A stretch of DNA of 64,000 bases from TMED27 sp963922705 (GCA_963922705.1 CAWUJS010000004.1:1-64000); one strand, 5' to 3'. Shown: positions 54,496 through 63,046, counted from the stretch's first letter. A program made the numbers and translations. The notes: generated by a model from the letters alone, not told the origin.

Positions 54496-55683
54496 ATGAG
54501 CGACATTACTACAATAAAACAGCCCTCGAACGCAACGGCTGTTATTATTTTTGCAGACGGCACAGCATTTTTCGGGCGCGGCTTTGGCGTGGAAACCGGC
54601 GGTGATAAAGGCGCTGTCGGCGAGATTTGCTTTAACACGGCGATGACGGGATATCAGGAAACGCTGACCGATCCATCCTATGCCGGGCAGATTATCACCT
54701 TCACATTCCCGCATATCGGCAATGTTGGCACTAACCCCGATGACATGGAGACGGTGAACCCGGCGGCGCGCGGAATGATTGTCCGCGAAGATGTGAGCGA
54801 GCCTTCGAACTGGCGCGCGGTGCGGCATCTGGATGCATGGCTAAAGGATTATAACTTACCGGGGATTAGCGGCGTGGATACGCGGGCTTTGACACGCTAT
54901 ATCCGTGATCATGGTGCGCCGAACGGGATTATCAGTCACGATCCATCCGGCAATTTTGACCTTCAAGCGCTTTTGGAACAGGCCAAAGCATGGCCGGGTT
55001 TAGAGGGGATGGATCTGGCGAAAGAAGTCTCCTGTACGCAGAGCTATCACTGGGCGCAAAAATGCTGGGATCGTGAAGAAGGCTATACAAAGCAAAATGA
55101 CCCTCAACATAAGGTCGTTGCTGTGGATTTTGGGGCAAAGCAAAATATTTTGCGCTGCCTTGCCAATACCGGGTTTGATGTCACCGTTGTTCCGGCGCAT
55201 AGCACCGCAGACGAGATTTTAGCGCATAAGCCCGATGGGGTGTTCCTGTCCAACGGCCCCGGTGATCCTGCGGCGACAGGCGTATATGCAACGCCGATGA
55301 TTAGAGCATTGCTCGATCAGGATATGCCGATTTTCGGGATTTGTCTTGGGCATCAATTACTGGCGCAGGCTTTGGGGGCGAAGACCAAAAAGATGCATTT
55401 GGGGCATCGCGGCGCGAACCAGCCGGTCAAGGATTTGGCAACCGGGAAGGTTGAGATCACCTCACAGAATCATGGCTTTGCGGTGCTGGCGGATAGTTTG
55501 CCCGATGGCGTGGAGGAAAGCCATGTGAGCCTCTTTGACGGCTCCAATGAGGGCATAAGACTTGCCGGAAAGCCTGTCTTTTCCGTGCAATACCACCCGG
55601 AAGCCTCACCCGGCCCCCAAGACAGCTATTATCTGTTCGCGCGTTTTCGTGAAAATATTGAAATCCGTAAAAAGAGCGCATAA
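54496..55683 (+). CDS. carA: Carbamoyl-phosphate synthase small subunit
   Basis: 395 residues from ATG 54496. The frame is open further upstream through yqeY and was trimmed. It is the glutaminase subunit that feeds ammonia to CarB for arginine and pyrimidine synthesis. Motifs are NTAMTGYQETLTDPSYAGQI, GVDTRALTRYIRDHG, and the class I amidotransferase triad: nucleophile FGICLGHQLL, with the His and Glu in VQYHPEASPGP. sbtA starts 9 bp after its stop. carB lies 2.1 kb further on. Confidence 0.97.
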   Translation: MSDITTIKQPSNATAVIIFADGTAFFGRGFGVETGGDKGAVGEICFNTAMTGYQETLTDPSYAGQIITFTFPHIGNVGTNPDDMETVNPAARGMIVREDVSEPSNWRAVRHLDAWLKDYNLPGISGVDTRALTRYIRDHGAPNGIISHDPSGNFDLQALLEQAKAWPGLEGMDLAKEVSCTQSYHWAQKCWDREEGYTKQNDPQHKVVAVDFGAKQNILRCLANTGFDVTVVPAHSTADEILAHKPDGVFLSNGPGDPAATGVYATPMIRALLDQDMPIFGICLGHQLLAQALGAKTKKMHLGHRGANQPVKDLATGKVEITSQNHGFAVLADSLPDGVEESHVSLFDGSNEGIRLAGKPVFSVQYHPEASPGPQDSYYLFARFRENIEIRKKSA

Positions 55684-55692
55684 GATTGCTGC

Positions 55693-56694
55693 ATGGATTT
55701 TTTACTCGATTTTCTAGCGCGCTTTATCACGCAGTTCCAATCCCCTGCCCTGGCTTTTTTAGCTGGCGGGATGGCGCTGGCGGCTTTTAAAAGCAAGCTG
55801 CAAATCCCCGCTGCGATTTATCAATTCACGGTTTTTATGCTGCTCATGAAAATCGGCATGAAAGGCGGAATGGAGATTAAGAACGCAGATATTACCGACA
55901 TGATTATCCCGGCTATCTCCGCCGGTTTGACCGGAATCATTATTGTCGGCGGGGGAAGCTTTGTTCTAACGCGCCTGCCGGGTGTTAAAACCGAGGACGG
56001 GATTGCCACTGCCGGGCTTTTTGGTGCGGTGAGCGCCTCAACATTGGCGGCAGCTATGGCGCTTTTGGATGAGCGTTCAATGGGCTATGAGGCATGGGTT
56101 CCGGCGCTTTATCCTTTTATGGATATTCCTGCGCTCATTCTGGCGATTATGCTGGCGAATTTGTATTTCGCCAAAAAGGATAAAGATTCCGTACAGGAAT
56201 TCAGCGCATTAGAGATTATCAAGGACACCTTACGCAGCTCTGCACTCTCTGCGCTTTTGCTCGGCATGGCGTTGGGACTGCTCACAACGCCGGATAAAGT
56301 ATTTGAAAGCTTTTATGAGCCGCTTTTTCGCGGGCTTTTATCCATTCTGATGCTCACCATGGGGATGGAGGCCTATACACGCCTCAATGAAATGCGCCGC
56401 GTTGCACATTGGTATGCCGTTTATGCGGCTCTCGCGCCGATTATCCATGGCTTTATCGGCTTTGGCTTTGGCATGATCGCGCATGAATTTGCAGGGCTTA
56501 GCCCCGGCGGGGTTGTCTTGCTGGCGATTTTAGCAGCGGCAAGCTCGGATGTTTCGGGGCCGCCAACTTTGCGCGCCTGTATTCCCTCCGCGAACCCGTC
56601 CGCCTATATCGGCTCTTCCACCAGCATCGGTACACCTGTTGCGATTGCGATTTGTATCCCACTCTTTATCGCCCTTGCGGAAGCGGTTTTTTAA
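55693..56694 (+). CDS. sbtA: SbtA-like sodium-dependent bicarbonate transporter
   Basis: 333 residues, nearly all hydrophobic, with about ten membrane segments in two inverted halves. Family signatures are MLLMKIGMKGGMEI (about 49-62), GGGSFVLTRLPGVKTEDGIATAG, GAVSASTLAAAMALLDE (about 115) and AAASSDVSGPPTLRACIPSANPS. It imports HCO3-, best known from cyanobacteria. It is placed 9 bp after carA. A PII-like SbtB gene overlaps its end on the other strand. CarAB uses bicarbonate, so the placement makes functional sense. Confidence 0.92.
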   Translation: MDFLLDFLARFITQFQSPALAFLAGGMALAAFKSKLQIPAAIYQFTVFMLLMKIGMKGGMEIKNADITDMIIPAISAGLTGIIIVGGGSFVLTRLPGVKTEDGIATAGLFGAVSASTLAAAMALLDERSMGYEAWVPALYPFMDIPALILAIMLANLYFAKKDKDSVQEFSALEIIKDTLRSSALSALLLGMALGLLTTPDKVFESFYEPLFRGLLSILMLTMGMEAYTRLNEMRRVAHWYAVYAALAPIIHGFIGFGFGMIAHEFAGLSPGGVVLLAILAAASSDVSGPPTLRACIPSANPSAYIGSSTSIGTPVAIAICIPLFIALAEAVF

Positions 56695-57008
56695 ACCTTA
56701 AACTTCGCAGGGCGCAGGATTTCGACATCCTCAAGATAGGTAATGCCGGAGTAATTTTTAAAATATTTAGATGCAACTTTTTCAGCGATTTCATTGGCCA
56801 GGGCTTCGGATGTGATCACCTCGATTTTCACATTCGTATCTGTATCAGCAATGGAATGCCGTTCATTGGAACGCATTCCGCGGCTCCCCTTTCCTCCAGC
56901 AGAGGTCAGTGTATAGCCCGTTGCGCCGCATTCATCAATAATCTTTGTCACCTTATCAGTGATCAGCTTTTCTGTGATGATGATAATTTTTTTCGCTTTA
57001 TGATCCAT
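56691..57008 (-). CDS. sbtB: SbtB-like PII protein
   Basis: 105 residues, trimer-forming PII fold, known to bind cAMP/AMP and adenine nucleotides and to regulate SbtA. It matches cyanobacterial SbtB in KLITDKVTKIIDECGATGYT (about 14-32), GGKGSRGMRS (38-47), the T-loop SNERHSIADTDTNVKIEV, and IAEKVASKYFKNYSGITYL. The C-terminal CGPxGC extension that forms the redox R-loop in cyanobacteria is missing. It is transcribed toward sbtA, with stops overlapping by 4 bp, where most sbtB genes follow sbtA in the same direction. Confidence 0.88.
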   Translation of the reverse strand: MDHKAKKIIIITEKLITDKVTKIIDECGATGYTLTSAGGKGSRGMRSNERHSIADTDTNVKIEVITSEALANEIAEKVASKYFKNYSGITYLEDVEILRPAKFKV

Positions 57009-57166
57009 GCATGTAAATTATATCCGCCTGTATTTTTTAGCAAGCGGTTACTTTGTTCTTGCGCAAGGCTGCGCTATAGCTTACAAAATCGTTCTCGGAA
57101 CCTATGATCACGATCCGAGAATTATGCCTGAATACGCACATACAAAATTCTTTTACGCAAAACTTG

Positions 57167-57198
57167 TTCACGCCATGAACGCAAGGAAGACGCAACGG
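57167..57198 (+). repeat. 32-bp repeat, left of the GxxExxY gene
   Basis: Begins TTCACGCCATG and ends GACGCAACGG. It is repeated with three mismatches at 57627-57658 in the same orientation, and in inverted form at 57773-57804. Confidence 0.75.
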
Positions 57199-57224
57199 GA
57201 ATTATCCTTGGGGAGATATTATCC

Positions 57225-57611
57225 GTGACAAAACCTTCAGAGAATATTTTGGATTGTGCCATCAAAGTTCATAAAAAGCTGGGTCCGGGTTTGTTGGAAT
57301 CTGTGTATCAGACATGCCTAGCTTATGAATTGCAAAAACTTGGCTTTGCGACGCAAACAGAAGTTGTACTTCCCGTTCAATATGATGATCTAAATTTTGA
57401 GACAGGTTTTCGCGCCGATATTACTGTTGATGAAAAAATCATTATTGAAGTGAAATCACTGGAACGCGTTCAGCCTATTCATCGCGCGCAAATTTTAACT
57501 TATTTAAAGGTTACAGAATATCCGCTTGGTTTATTGATTAATTTTGGTCAGGAAAAACTCATTAACGGTTTTCAACGATTTGCAAATGGCGAGGCTGCTA
57601 ATGATTTATAA
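57225..57611 (+). CDS. GxxExxY protein (PD-(D/E)XK nuclease-like)
   Basis: 128 residues from GTG 57225, with GGGGAG nine bases upstream. The name-giving motif GLLESVY is at 22-28. A PD-(D/E)XK-type core is visible: Asp in FRADITVDEKII (Asp64) and E-x-K in IIEVKSL (75 and 77). These proteins are widespread, often lie beside short G/C-A/G-rich repeats, and have no settled function. Here repeats of 32 bp stand on both sides, and the gene interrupts the carA-sbtA to carB interval. Confidence 0.88.
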   Translation: MTKPSENILDCAIKVHKKLGPGLLESVYQTCLAYELQKLGFATQTEVVLPVQYDDLNFETGFRADITVDEKIIIEVKSLERVQPIHRAQILTYLKVTEYPLGLLINFGQEKLINGFQRFANGEAANDL

Positions 57612-57626
57612 CGCCTGTTATAACCG

Positions 57627-57658
57627 TTCACGCCATGGGCGCAAAGAAGACGCAACGG
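57627..57658 (+). repeat. 32-bp repeat, right of the GxxExxY gene, direct
   Basis: Same as 57167-57198 apart from three substitutions. Distance from the GxxExxY stop is 16 bp. Confidence 0.75.
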
Positions 57659-57772
57659 ATCAGGTGCTTGTGACTGAATCTGTTCGAACAATTAAAGACA
57701 CTATCAAAAAATTATTTTATTTATTGTTTCATTTTGCTTATTTGAAACCGAACAGCACATTTATAACAAAAC

Positions 57773-57804
57773 CCGTTGCGACTCCATCGCGGTCTTTGCG
57801 TGAA
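57773..57804 (-). repeat. 32-bp repeat, inverted third copy before carB
   Basis: On the minus strand it reads TTCACGCAAAGACCGCGATG and ends GTCGCAACGG. It shares both ends with the other two copies and differs in the middle. It lies 20 bp before the carB start. Confidence 0.65.
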
Positions 57805-57823
57805 CCTATTATAAGGAAATATT

Positions 57824-60800
57824 ATGCCTAAAAGAACAGATATCAAATCCATTGCAATTATTGGCGCGGGGCCGATTATTATCGGTCAGGCGTGTGAGTT
57901 TGATTATTCCGGCGCACAAGCCTGTAAAGCCCTTAAAGAAGAGGGATACCGCGTTGTATTGATTAACTCCAATCCGGCGACGATCATGACTGATCCGGAT
58001 ATGGCGGATGCGACATATATTGAGCCGATCACGCCAAAAGTTGTTGCCAAGATTCTGAAGAAAGAACGCCCCGATGCGCTGCTCCCGACAATGGGCGGGC
58101 AGACGGCCTTGAATACGGCTTTGGCGCTCGAAGAAATGGGCGTTTTGGAAGAGCTTGGCATTGAGCTTATTGGTGCAAAAGCCGATGTCATCGACAAGGC
58201 AGAAAACCGTGAGCGTTTCAAGCAATGTATGGAAGAGATCGGCCTAGAAAACCCGCGTAGCAAGGTTGTGCAAACCCTACAGGATGCAAGGGATTATCTG
58301 GATGAGATTGGCCTGCCCGCGATTATCCGGCCTTCTTTTACCATGGGCGGAACAGGCGGCGGCGTTGCCTATAACCGTGATGAATTTGAGAAAATTGTCC
58401 GTGAAGGGCTGGATGCATCTCCAACGACAGAAGTGCTTATTGATGAATCACTTCTTGGTTGGAAAGAATATGAAATGGAGGTGGTGCGCGATAAAAATGA
58501 TAATTGCATTATCATTTGCTCTATTGAAAATATTGATCCGATGGGTGTACATACCGGGGATTCAATTACGGTTGCCCCTGCCCTCACGCTGACCGATAAA
58601 GAATATCAGATTATGCGCAATGCTTCGCTTGCGGTGCTTCGGGCTATTGGTGTTGAAACCGGCGGATCGAATGTGCAGTTCGGTTTGCATCCTGAGACAG
58701 GGCGAATGGTTGTCATTGAGATGAATCCGCGTGTGTCGCGCTCTTCTGCACTGGCCTCCAAAGCTACAGGTTTCCCGATTGCAAAGGTCGCAGCAAAATT
58801 AGCCGTTGGTTATACGCTTGATGAGCTGGATAATGATATTACAGGCGGCCAAGGAGGGAAAAAGATTCCGGCGTCATTTGAGCCGACCATTGATTATGTT
58901 GTGACAAAAATCCCGCGCTTTGCATTTGAGAAATTTAAAGGCTCGGAAAATACACTGACTACTGCGATGAAATCTGTGGGTGAAGCCATGGCGATTGGTC
59001 GCAGCTTTGAAGAGAGTTTTCAAAAAGCGATGCGCAGCCTTGAATACGGGTTTAGCGGCCTTAATCCAATTGCGCCACTGCAAGCTGATGATCAGGAATC
59101 TATGAAGGATAAAATTCTGGCGAATGTTTCACGCACATCGCCTGAGCGCATTTTGCACATTGCTGATGCGCTGCGGCACGGTGTTGATAAAGAGAAAATC
59201 TATCAGCTCTCCAAAGTGGATATGTGGTATCTGGATCGTATTGAAAATATTGTACATGCGGAAAAAGATATCATTGAAAATGGCCTTCCCAATGATCCGG
59301 AAGGCTGGATGCGGATTAAAAAGCTTGGCTTTTCCGATCAACAGCTTGCATCCCTTCGGGATGTGCATGAGGAGTATGTCCGTAAAGCGCGCCATGCCCA
59401 TAATGTGCATCCCGTCTATAAGCGCGTTGATACTTGTGCTGCGGAGATACCATCCGGCACGCCTTATATGTATGGCACGTATGAGACACCTCTGTTTTCC
59501 TGTCATCCTGAGCATAGCGAAGGATCTCAAAAAGCCTATGGAGATTCCTCGCATGCGCTCGGAATGACGCATTTTAAGCAAAGCGAAATCGACCCTTGCG
59601 ATAAGGAAAAAGTCATTATCCTCGGCGGTGGACCGAACCGCATCGGACAAGGGATTGAGTTTGACTATTGCTGCGTCCATGCAGCCTATGCCTTGCGGGA
59701 TAAAGGCTATGAAACTATTATGGTCAATTGCAACCCCGAGACAGTTTCAACAGATTACGACACCTCGGACAGGCTTTATTTCGAGCCTTTAACGGGTGAG
59801 GATGTGATTGAGCTTATTCGTGCGGAACAAGCTACGGGCACAATTAAAGGCGTAATTGTACAATTAGGTGGGCAAACACCTTTGCGGCTTGCCAATGCTT
59901 TAAAAGAAGAAGGGATTCCTATTCTTGGCACGGATCCGGATGCGATTGATCTGGCTGAAGACCGCGAGCGTTTTGCCGCTCTTCTCGATCAGCTCAAACT
60001 GATGCAGCCACCTAATGCGCTGGCGCATTCAATTGAGGAAGCGCTTGAATGTGCAGAAGAGATCGGTTTTCCCATTGTCATTCGCCCATCCTATGTTCTG
60101 GGCGGGCAAGGCATGCAGATTGTTCACACGATGGAACAGCTCAAAGAATATATCACCCGCGCGGTGAAAGTCTCCAAAGGCTCGCCCGTTTTGCTGGATC
60201 GCTATCTGAAAAGCGCAGTCGAAGTCGATGTTGATGCGCTCTGCGATGGCGAGGATGTCTATGTCTCCGGCATCATGGAGCATATTGAGGAAGCCGGGAT
60301 TCACTCCGGCGATAGCGCTTGTGTCCTCCCGCCCCATTCTTTGCCTGATGAAACGGTTCAAGAAATTGAAAAACAGACCATCCAGCTTGCCAAAGCATTA
60401 AAGGTCAAAGGCCTTATGAATGTGCAATATGCGACAAAGCGCAATGAAGAAACCGGCGCGCTTGATATCTACATCATCGAAGTAAACCCACGTGCATCCC
60501 GCACCGTTCCTTTTGTTGCCAAGGCCACAGGCGTTCCAGTGGCTAAAATTGCTGCGCGGATTATGGCGGGTGAGAAGCTTGCCGATTTTAAATCGCAACT
60601 TGTCGGCATGTCACCTAATCACAGCGCGGTCAAAGCGCCCGTTTTTCCATTTAACCGTTTCCCCGGTGTGGAACCGCTGCTTGGTCCTGAGATGAAATCT
60701 ACGGGTGAAGTGATGGGCATTGACGCCGAGCTTGCCCATGCCATTGCAAAATCGCAATTGGCGGCGGGGACTGTCCTGCCGACATCAGGCAAGGTTTTCC

Positions 60801-61210
60801 TCTCGGTTAAAAATGACGATAAAGAAGCTTTGCTGCCGATTGCCCGTGACCTTGAGGAAATAGGCTTTGAATTGACCGCAACGGGCGGTACGTGCCGTTA
60901 TCTCAATGAACAAGGCGTTACATGCGCACGCATTAATAAGGTTCTGGAGGGGCAGCCGCATATTCTGGATGCGATTATCAATGAAGAGATTGATTTGATG
61001 ATCAATACGACCAATAAATCATCCCAAGCCGTTGCCGATGCGGGAAATATAAGGCGCATGGCAATGATGCATAAAATCCCTTACTACACGCTTTTAACCG
61101 CGGCGAGCGCGGCGGTACAGGCGATTAATGCGATTAAGGCCAAGGATATCGAGGTCGGCTCCCTGCAGGATTATTTCCCGCAGGATAAGAAAGCCGATAA
61201 AGCGGCGTAG
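57824..61210 (+). CDS. carB: Carbamoyl-phosphate synthase large subunit with an in-frame repeat insertion
   Basis: 1128 residues, longer than the usual 1070-1100. Two homologous ATP-grasp halves: the first starts IAIIGAGPIIIGQACEFDYS with RPSFTMGGTGGG, the second at about 590 starts VIILGGGPNRIGQGIEFDYC with RPSYVLGGQGM. The C-terminal MGS-like allosteric domain includes LTATGGTCRYLNEQG and NTTNKSSQAVADAGN. Residues about 560-582 (CHPEHSEGSQKAYGDSSHAL) come from a palindromic repeat (59501-59568) placed between TYETPLF and the second half. AAGGAAATATT precedes the ATG. Confidence 0.97.
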   Translation: MPKRTDIKSIAIIGAGPIIIGQACEFDYSGAQACKALKEEGYRVVLINSNPATIMTDPDMADATYIEPITPKVVAKILKKERPDALLPTMGGQTALNTALALEEMGVLEELGIELIGAKADVIDKAENRERFKQCMEEIGLENPRSKVVQTLQDARDYLDEIGLPAIIRPSFTMGGTGGGVAYNRDEFEKIVREGLDASPTTEVLIDESLLGWKEYEMEVVRDKNDNCIIICSIENIDPMGVHTGDSITVAPALTLTDKEYQIMRNASLAVLRAIGVETGGSNVQFGLHPETGRMVVIEMNPRVSRSSALASKATGFPIAKVAAKLAVGYTLDELDNDITGGQGGKKIPASFEPTIDYVVTKIPRFAFEKFKGSENTLTTAMKSVGEAMAIGRSFEESFQKAMRSLEYGFSGLNPIAPLQADDQESMKDKILANVSRTSPERILHIADALRHGVDKEKIYQLSKVDMWYLDRIENIVHAEKDIIENGLPNDPEGWMRIKKLGFSDQQLASLRDVHEEYVRKARHAHNVHPVYKRVDTCAAEIPSGTPYMYGTYETPLFSCHPEHSEGSQKAYGDSSHALGMTHFKQSEIDPCDKEKVIILGGGPNRIGQGIEFDYCCVHAAYALRDKGYETIMVNCNPETVSTDYDTSDRLYFEPLTGEDVIELIRAEQATGTIKGVIVQLGGQTPLRLANALKEEGIPILGTDPDAIDLAEDRERFAALLDQLKLMQPPNALAHSIEEALECAEEIGFPIVIRPSYVLGGQGMQIVHTMEQLKEYITRAVKVSKGSPVLLDRYLKSAVEVDVDALCDGEDVYVSGIMEHIEEAGIHSGDSACVLPPHSLPDETVQEIEKQTIQLAKALKVKGLMNVQYATKRNEETGALDIYIIEVNPRASRTVPFVAKATGVPVAKIAARIMAGEKLADFKSQLVGMSPNHSAVKAPVFPFNRFPGVEPLLGPEMKSTGEVMGIDAELAHAIAKSQLAAGTVLPTSGKVFLSVKNDDKEALLPIARDLEEIGFELTATGGTCRYLNEQGVTCARINKVLEGQPHILDAIINEEIDLMINTTNKSSQAVADAGNIRRMAMMHKIPYYTLLTAASAAVQAINAIKAKDIEVGSLQDYFPQDKKADKAA
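59501..59568. repeat. Palindromic repeat unit inside carB
   Basis: 68 bp with ends TGTCATCCTGAGC and GCTCGGAATGAC. The arms pair imperfectly (GTCATCCTGAGC...GGATCTC with GAGATTCCTCGC...GGAATGAC). It is of the type found between genes at 62811 and in nadE. It is read in frame at the junction of the two CarB halves. Confidence 0.85.
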
Positions 61211-61279
61211 ATTTTTATTGACATATTCTATAATTTTTTGCTACTTATTATCATTAAATAATAACTTAATGGGTTAAAA

Positions 61280-61366
61280 GTCATTGCGAGCAACTGAAAG
61301 GAGCGCGGCAATCTTGTTATTCATAAAGAGATTGCCGCGTCGGCTTTGCAGCCTCCTCGCAATGAC
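61280..61366. repeat. Palindromic repeat, GTCATTGCGAG type
   Basis: Ends GTCATTGCGAG and CTCGCAATGAC. The inner arms GCGGCAATCT and AGATTGCCGC also pair, giving a long stem. It lies between carB and the 61417 gene and could act as a transcription or mRNA-stability element. Confidence 0.8.
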
Positions 61367-61416
61367 AATATGGGCGCGGAGAAGCACCGCTCAATAAAAA
61401 GAATGAATGGAATAAA

Positions 61417-62670
61417 ATGTCAGATTTAAGTGTCAGTCGAGATTATGTATCTCTTGCCGATATAAGGGAGATATTAAAGGATAATTTACCCGAAGGTGTA
61501 AGGCTGATCGCGCCTGAAGAGGCTAAAAAGCGCATTGCTCAAAATGGCTTTGACCCGGATGAGACATATAATCCCATCGACGCAATTGAGATCGAAGTTC
61601 TTGATAGGAATGCTTTATATCCCCTCATCGAGACCGTCGGAAAGGTCAGAGGCATCATCCGCAAAGCAATGCCGGAAAACGCCACGCTTATTCAGATGAA
61701 TAGTGAATGTCATTCTGTTAACGCACATAAAGTATTTACTGCCGCCAGCATTGCCGCGGGGCATGGCGACATTTTTTGTGATGAAGCACCAGCTGATCAT
61801 TTAGGCTTTGAAGCTTATCTTTTATATGATCTTTGTAAAGAGTTTGCATCCATCCACTTTAAATCACACGTATCATTGGCAGCAATGGAAACACACCTGC
61901 AACAGCTTAAAAAGATAGACCCGCATGGTCATTTATACGCTAAGGCTCACATCATCAATCCACAGCGAACATCTGAATATGCAGATAACATAATTAATGA
62001 TACCATCTTAAAAACAAATATGACTGTAGCGAATGTCGATGCTATACAAGATCTCGGGATGCTTATTCATCCCTCCGACCCGACTTTAAGGACAATCGCA
62101 AAAGATCTTTTTGGTGAGGATTTTAATCTTGAGACTGAAAAACTATATCTACGTTCTGAAAATCCAAAGAAAGATCTTCGGGGATTTATAGGCAGGAATT
62201 ATATAATGGCGTCCAATACAATGCATGCTGCAAAGGATCATCATGATATTTTGATGCGCACAGGCTTAAGGCATATAGGAGGCAAATATGTAGGAGTATC
62301 ATATGATGATTCTCTTCCTGCTACTACTTTAAAAGAAGCGCACAAACAAAATATAACCGCAAATGTCTTGAGTATTTATTTTTCATTCATGGCGCACAAT
62401 ATAGATGCAAGAGCAGAAACATACCTGAAAAGAATAGATGCAAGAGCAGAAACATACCTGCAAAGAGCACGCATGGCGGGGCATATTCCGCTCATTGTCC
62501 ATGGTTTTAATCAAGAAAAACACGAACCCAGCGATGAACTTCTCCCAAAATTAGAGCAATCATTCAAAGATGCCCGGCAGACAAACCACCCTGCCTATGC
62601 GATTTTTGAGCAGCCTGTAGAAATTGATGAAGCTGAACTGGAACAACAATTACGCGCTGGTTTGGGGTGA
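61417..62670 (+). CDS. Orphan protein with internal tandem duplication
   Basis: 417 residues, family not recognised. Soluble, with no signal peptide. An alpha/beta N-terminal part (1-130) contains NSECHSVNAHKVFTAASIAAG. The middle part has several His/Asp-rich stretches (DPHGHLYAKAH, AAKDHHDIL) that could bind metal. A C-terminal charged helix contains an 11-residue unit repeated in tandem (IDARAETYLKR then IDARAETYLQR) from a 33-bp DNA duplication at 62401-62466. It is flanked by palindromes on both sides. Confidence 0.7.
   Translation: MSDLSVSRDYVSLADIREILKDNLPEGVRLIAPEEAKKRIAQNGFDPDETYNPIDAIEIEVLDRNALYPLIETVGKVRGIIRKAMPENATLIQMNSECHSVNAHKVFTAASIAAGHGDIFCDEAPADHLGFEAYLLYDLCKEFASIHFKSHVSLAAMETHLQQLKKIDPHGHLYAKAHIINPQRTSEYADNIINDTILKTNMTVANVDAIQDLGMLIHPSDPTLRTIAKDLFGEDFNLETEKLYLRSENPKKDLRGFIGRNYIMASNTMHAAKDHHDILMRTGLRHIGGKYVGVSYDDSLPATTLKEAHKQNITANVLSIYFSFMAHNIDARAETYLKRIDARAETYLQRARMAGHIPLIVHGFNQEKHEPSDELLPKLEQSFKDARQTNHPAYAIFEQPVEIDEAELEQQLRAGLG
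62401..62466 (+). repeat. 33-bp tandem duplication in the 61417 gene
   Basis: Units 62401-62433 and 62434-62466 differ at one base. The frame is kept, adding 11 residues to a helical region. Confidence 0.9.
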
Positions 62671-62680
62671 TAGCTTAACC

Positions 62681-62747
62681 GTCATTGCGAGCGTAGCCAA
62701 GCGATCTATAGATTGCCACGTCGGCTTAACAGCCTCCTCGCAATGAC
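62681..62747. repeat. Palindromic repeat, GTCATTGCGAG type
   Basis: Ends GTCATTGCGAGCGTAGC and CTCGCAATGAC, with an inner GATCTATAGATT centre. Nearly identical to 62980-63046. Confidence 0.8.
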
Positions 62748-62810
62748 AACATGGTTCTAATTGTTATCCTGGGCACTCCCCACTATCACCCCGAACGCCT
62801 CCCCCCCATC

Positions 62811-62880
62811 GTCATCCCGAACGCGAAGCGGAGGGATCTCACAATCATTGTTGAGATTTCCCGGCAAGCCTCGCAATGAC
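62811..62880. repeat. Hybrid palindromic repeat
   Basis: The left arm is of the GTCATCCCGAAC...GAGGGATCTC type and the right arm ends in CTCGCAATGAC of the other type. The inner TCTCA/TGAGA pair still folds, while the outer ends are not matched. Confidence 0.65.
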
Positions 62881-62900
62881 AACATCAAATGCTCAAAATA

Positions 62901-62929
62901 TTGACAGCATCAAAAATATAGCCTAACCT
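62901..62929 (+). promoter_or_regulatory. Putative promoter upstream of greA
   Basis: TTGACA (62901-62906), 17-base spacer, TAACCT (62924-62929). A terminator hairpin follows at once at 62939, so transcripts from here would have to read through to reach greA. Confidence 0.35.
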
Positions 62930-62938
62930 TAATGAAAT

Positions 62939-62966
62939 ACCCGCTTATTTTTGAGGCGGGTTTTGT
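62939..62966 (+). terminator. Small terminator between palindromes, upstream of greA
   Basis: ACCCGC-TTATTTTTGAG-GCGGGT followed by TTTGTTTG. A 6-bp stem with an 11-base loop. It may end the 61417 transcript or attenuate greA. Confidence 0.55.
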
Positions 62967-62979
62967 TTGTAATCACCCT

Positions 62980-63046
62980 GTCATTGCGAGCGTAGCGAAG
63001 CAATCTATAGATTGCCGCGTCGGCTTTGCAGCCTCCTCGCAATGAC
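62980..63046. repeat. Palindromic repeat, GTCATTGCGAG type, just before greA
   Basis: Same unit as 62681-62747. Its right end lies 19 bp before the greA start, so it would be in the greA leader. An in-frame start at 63012 within the repeat makes a spurious N-terminal extension and was rejected. Confidence 0.8.
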
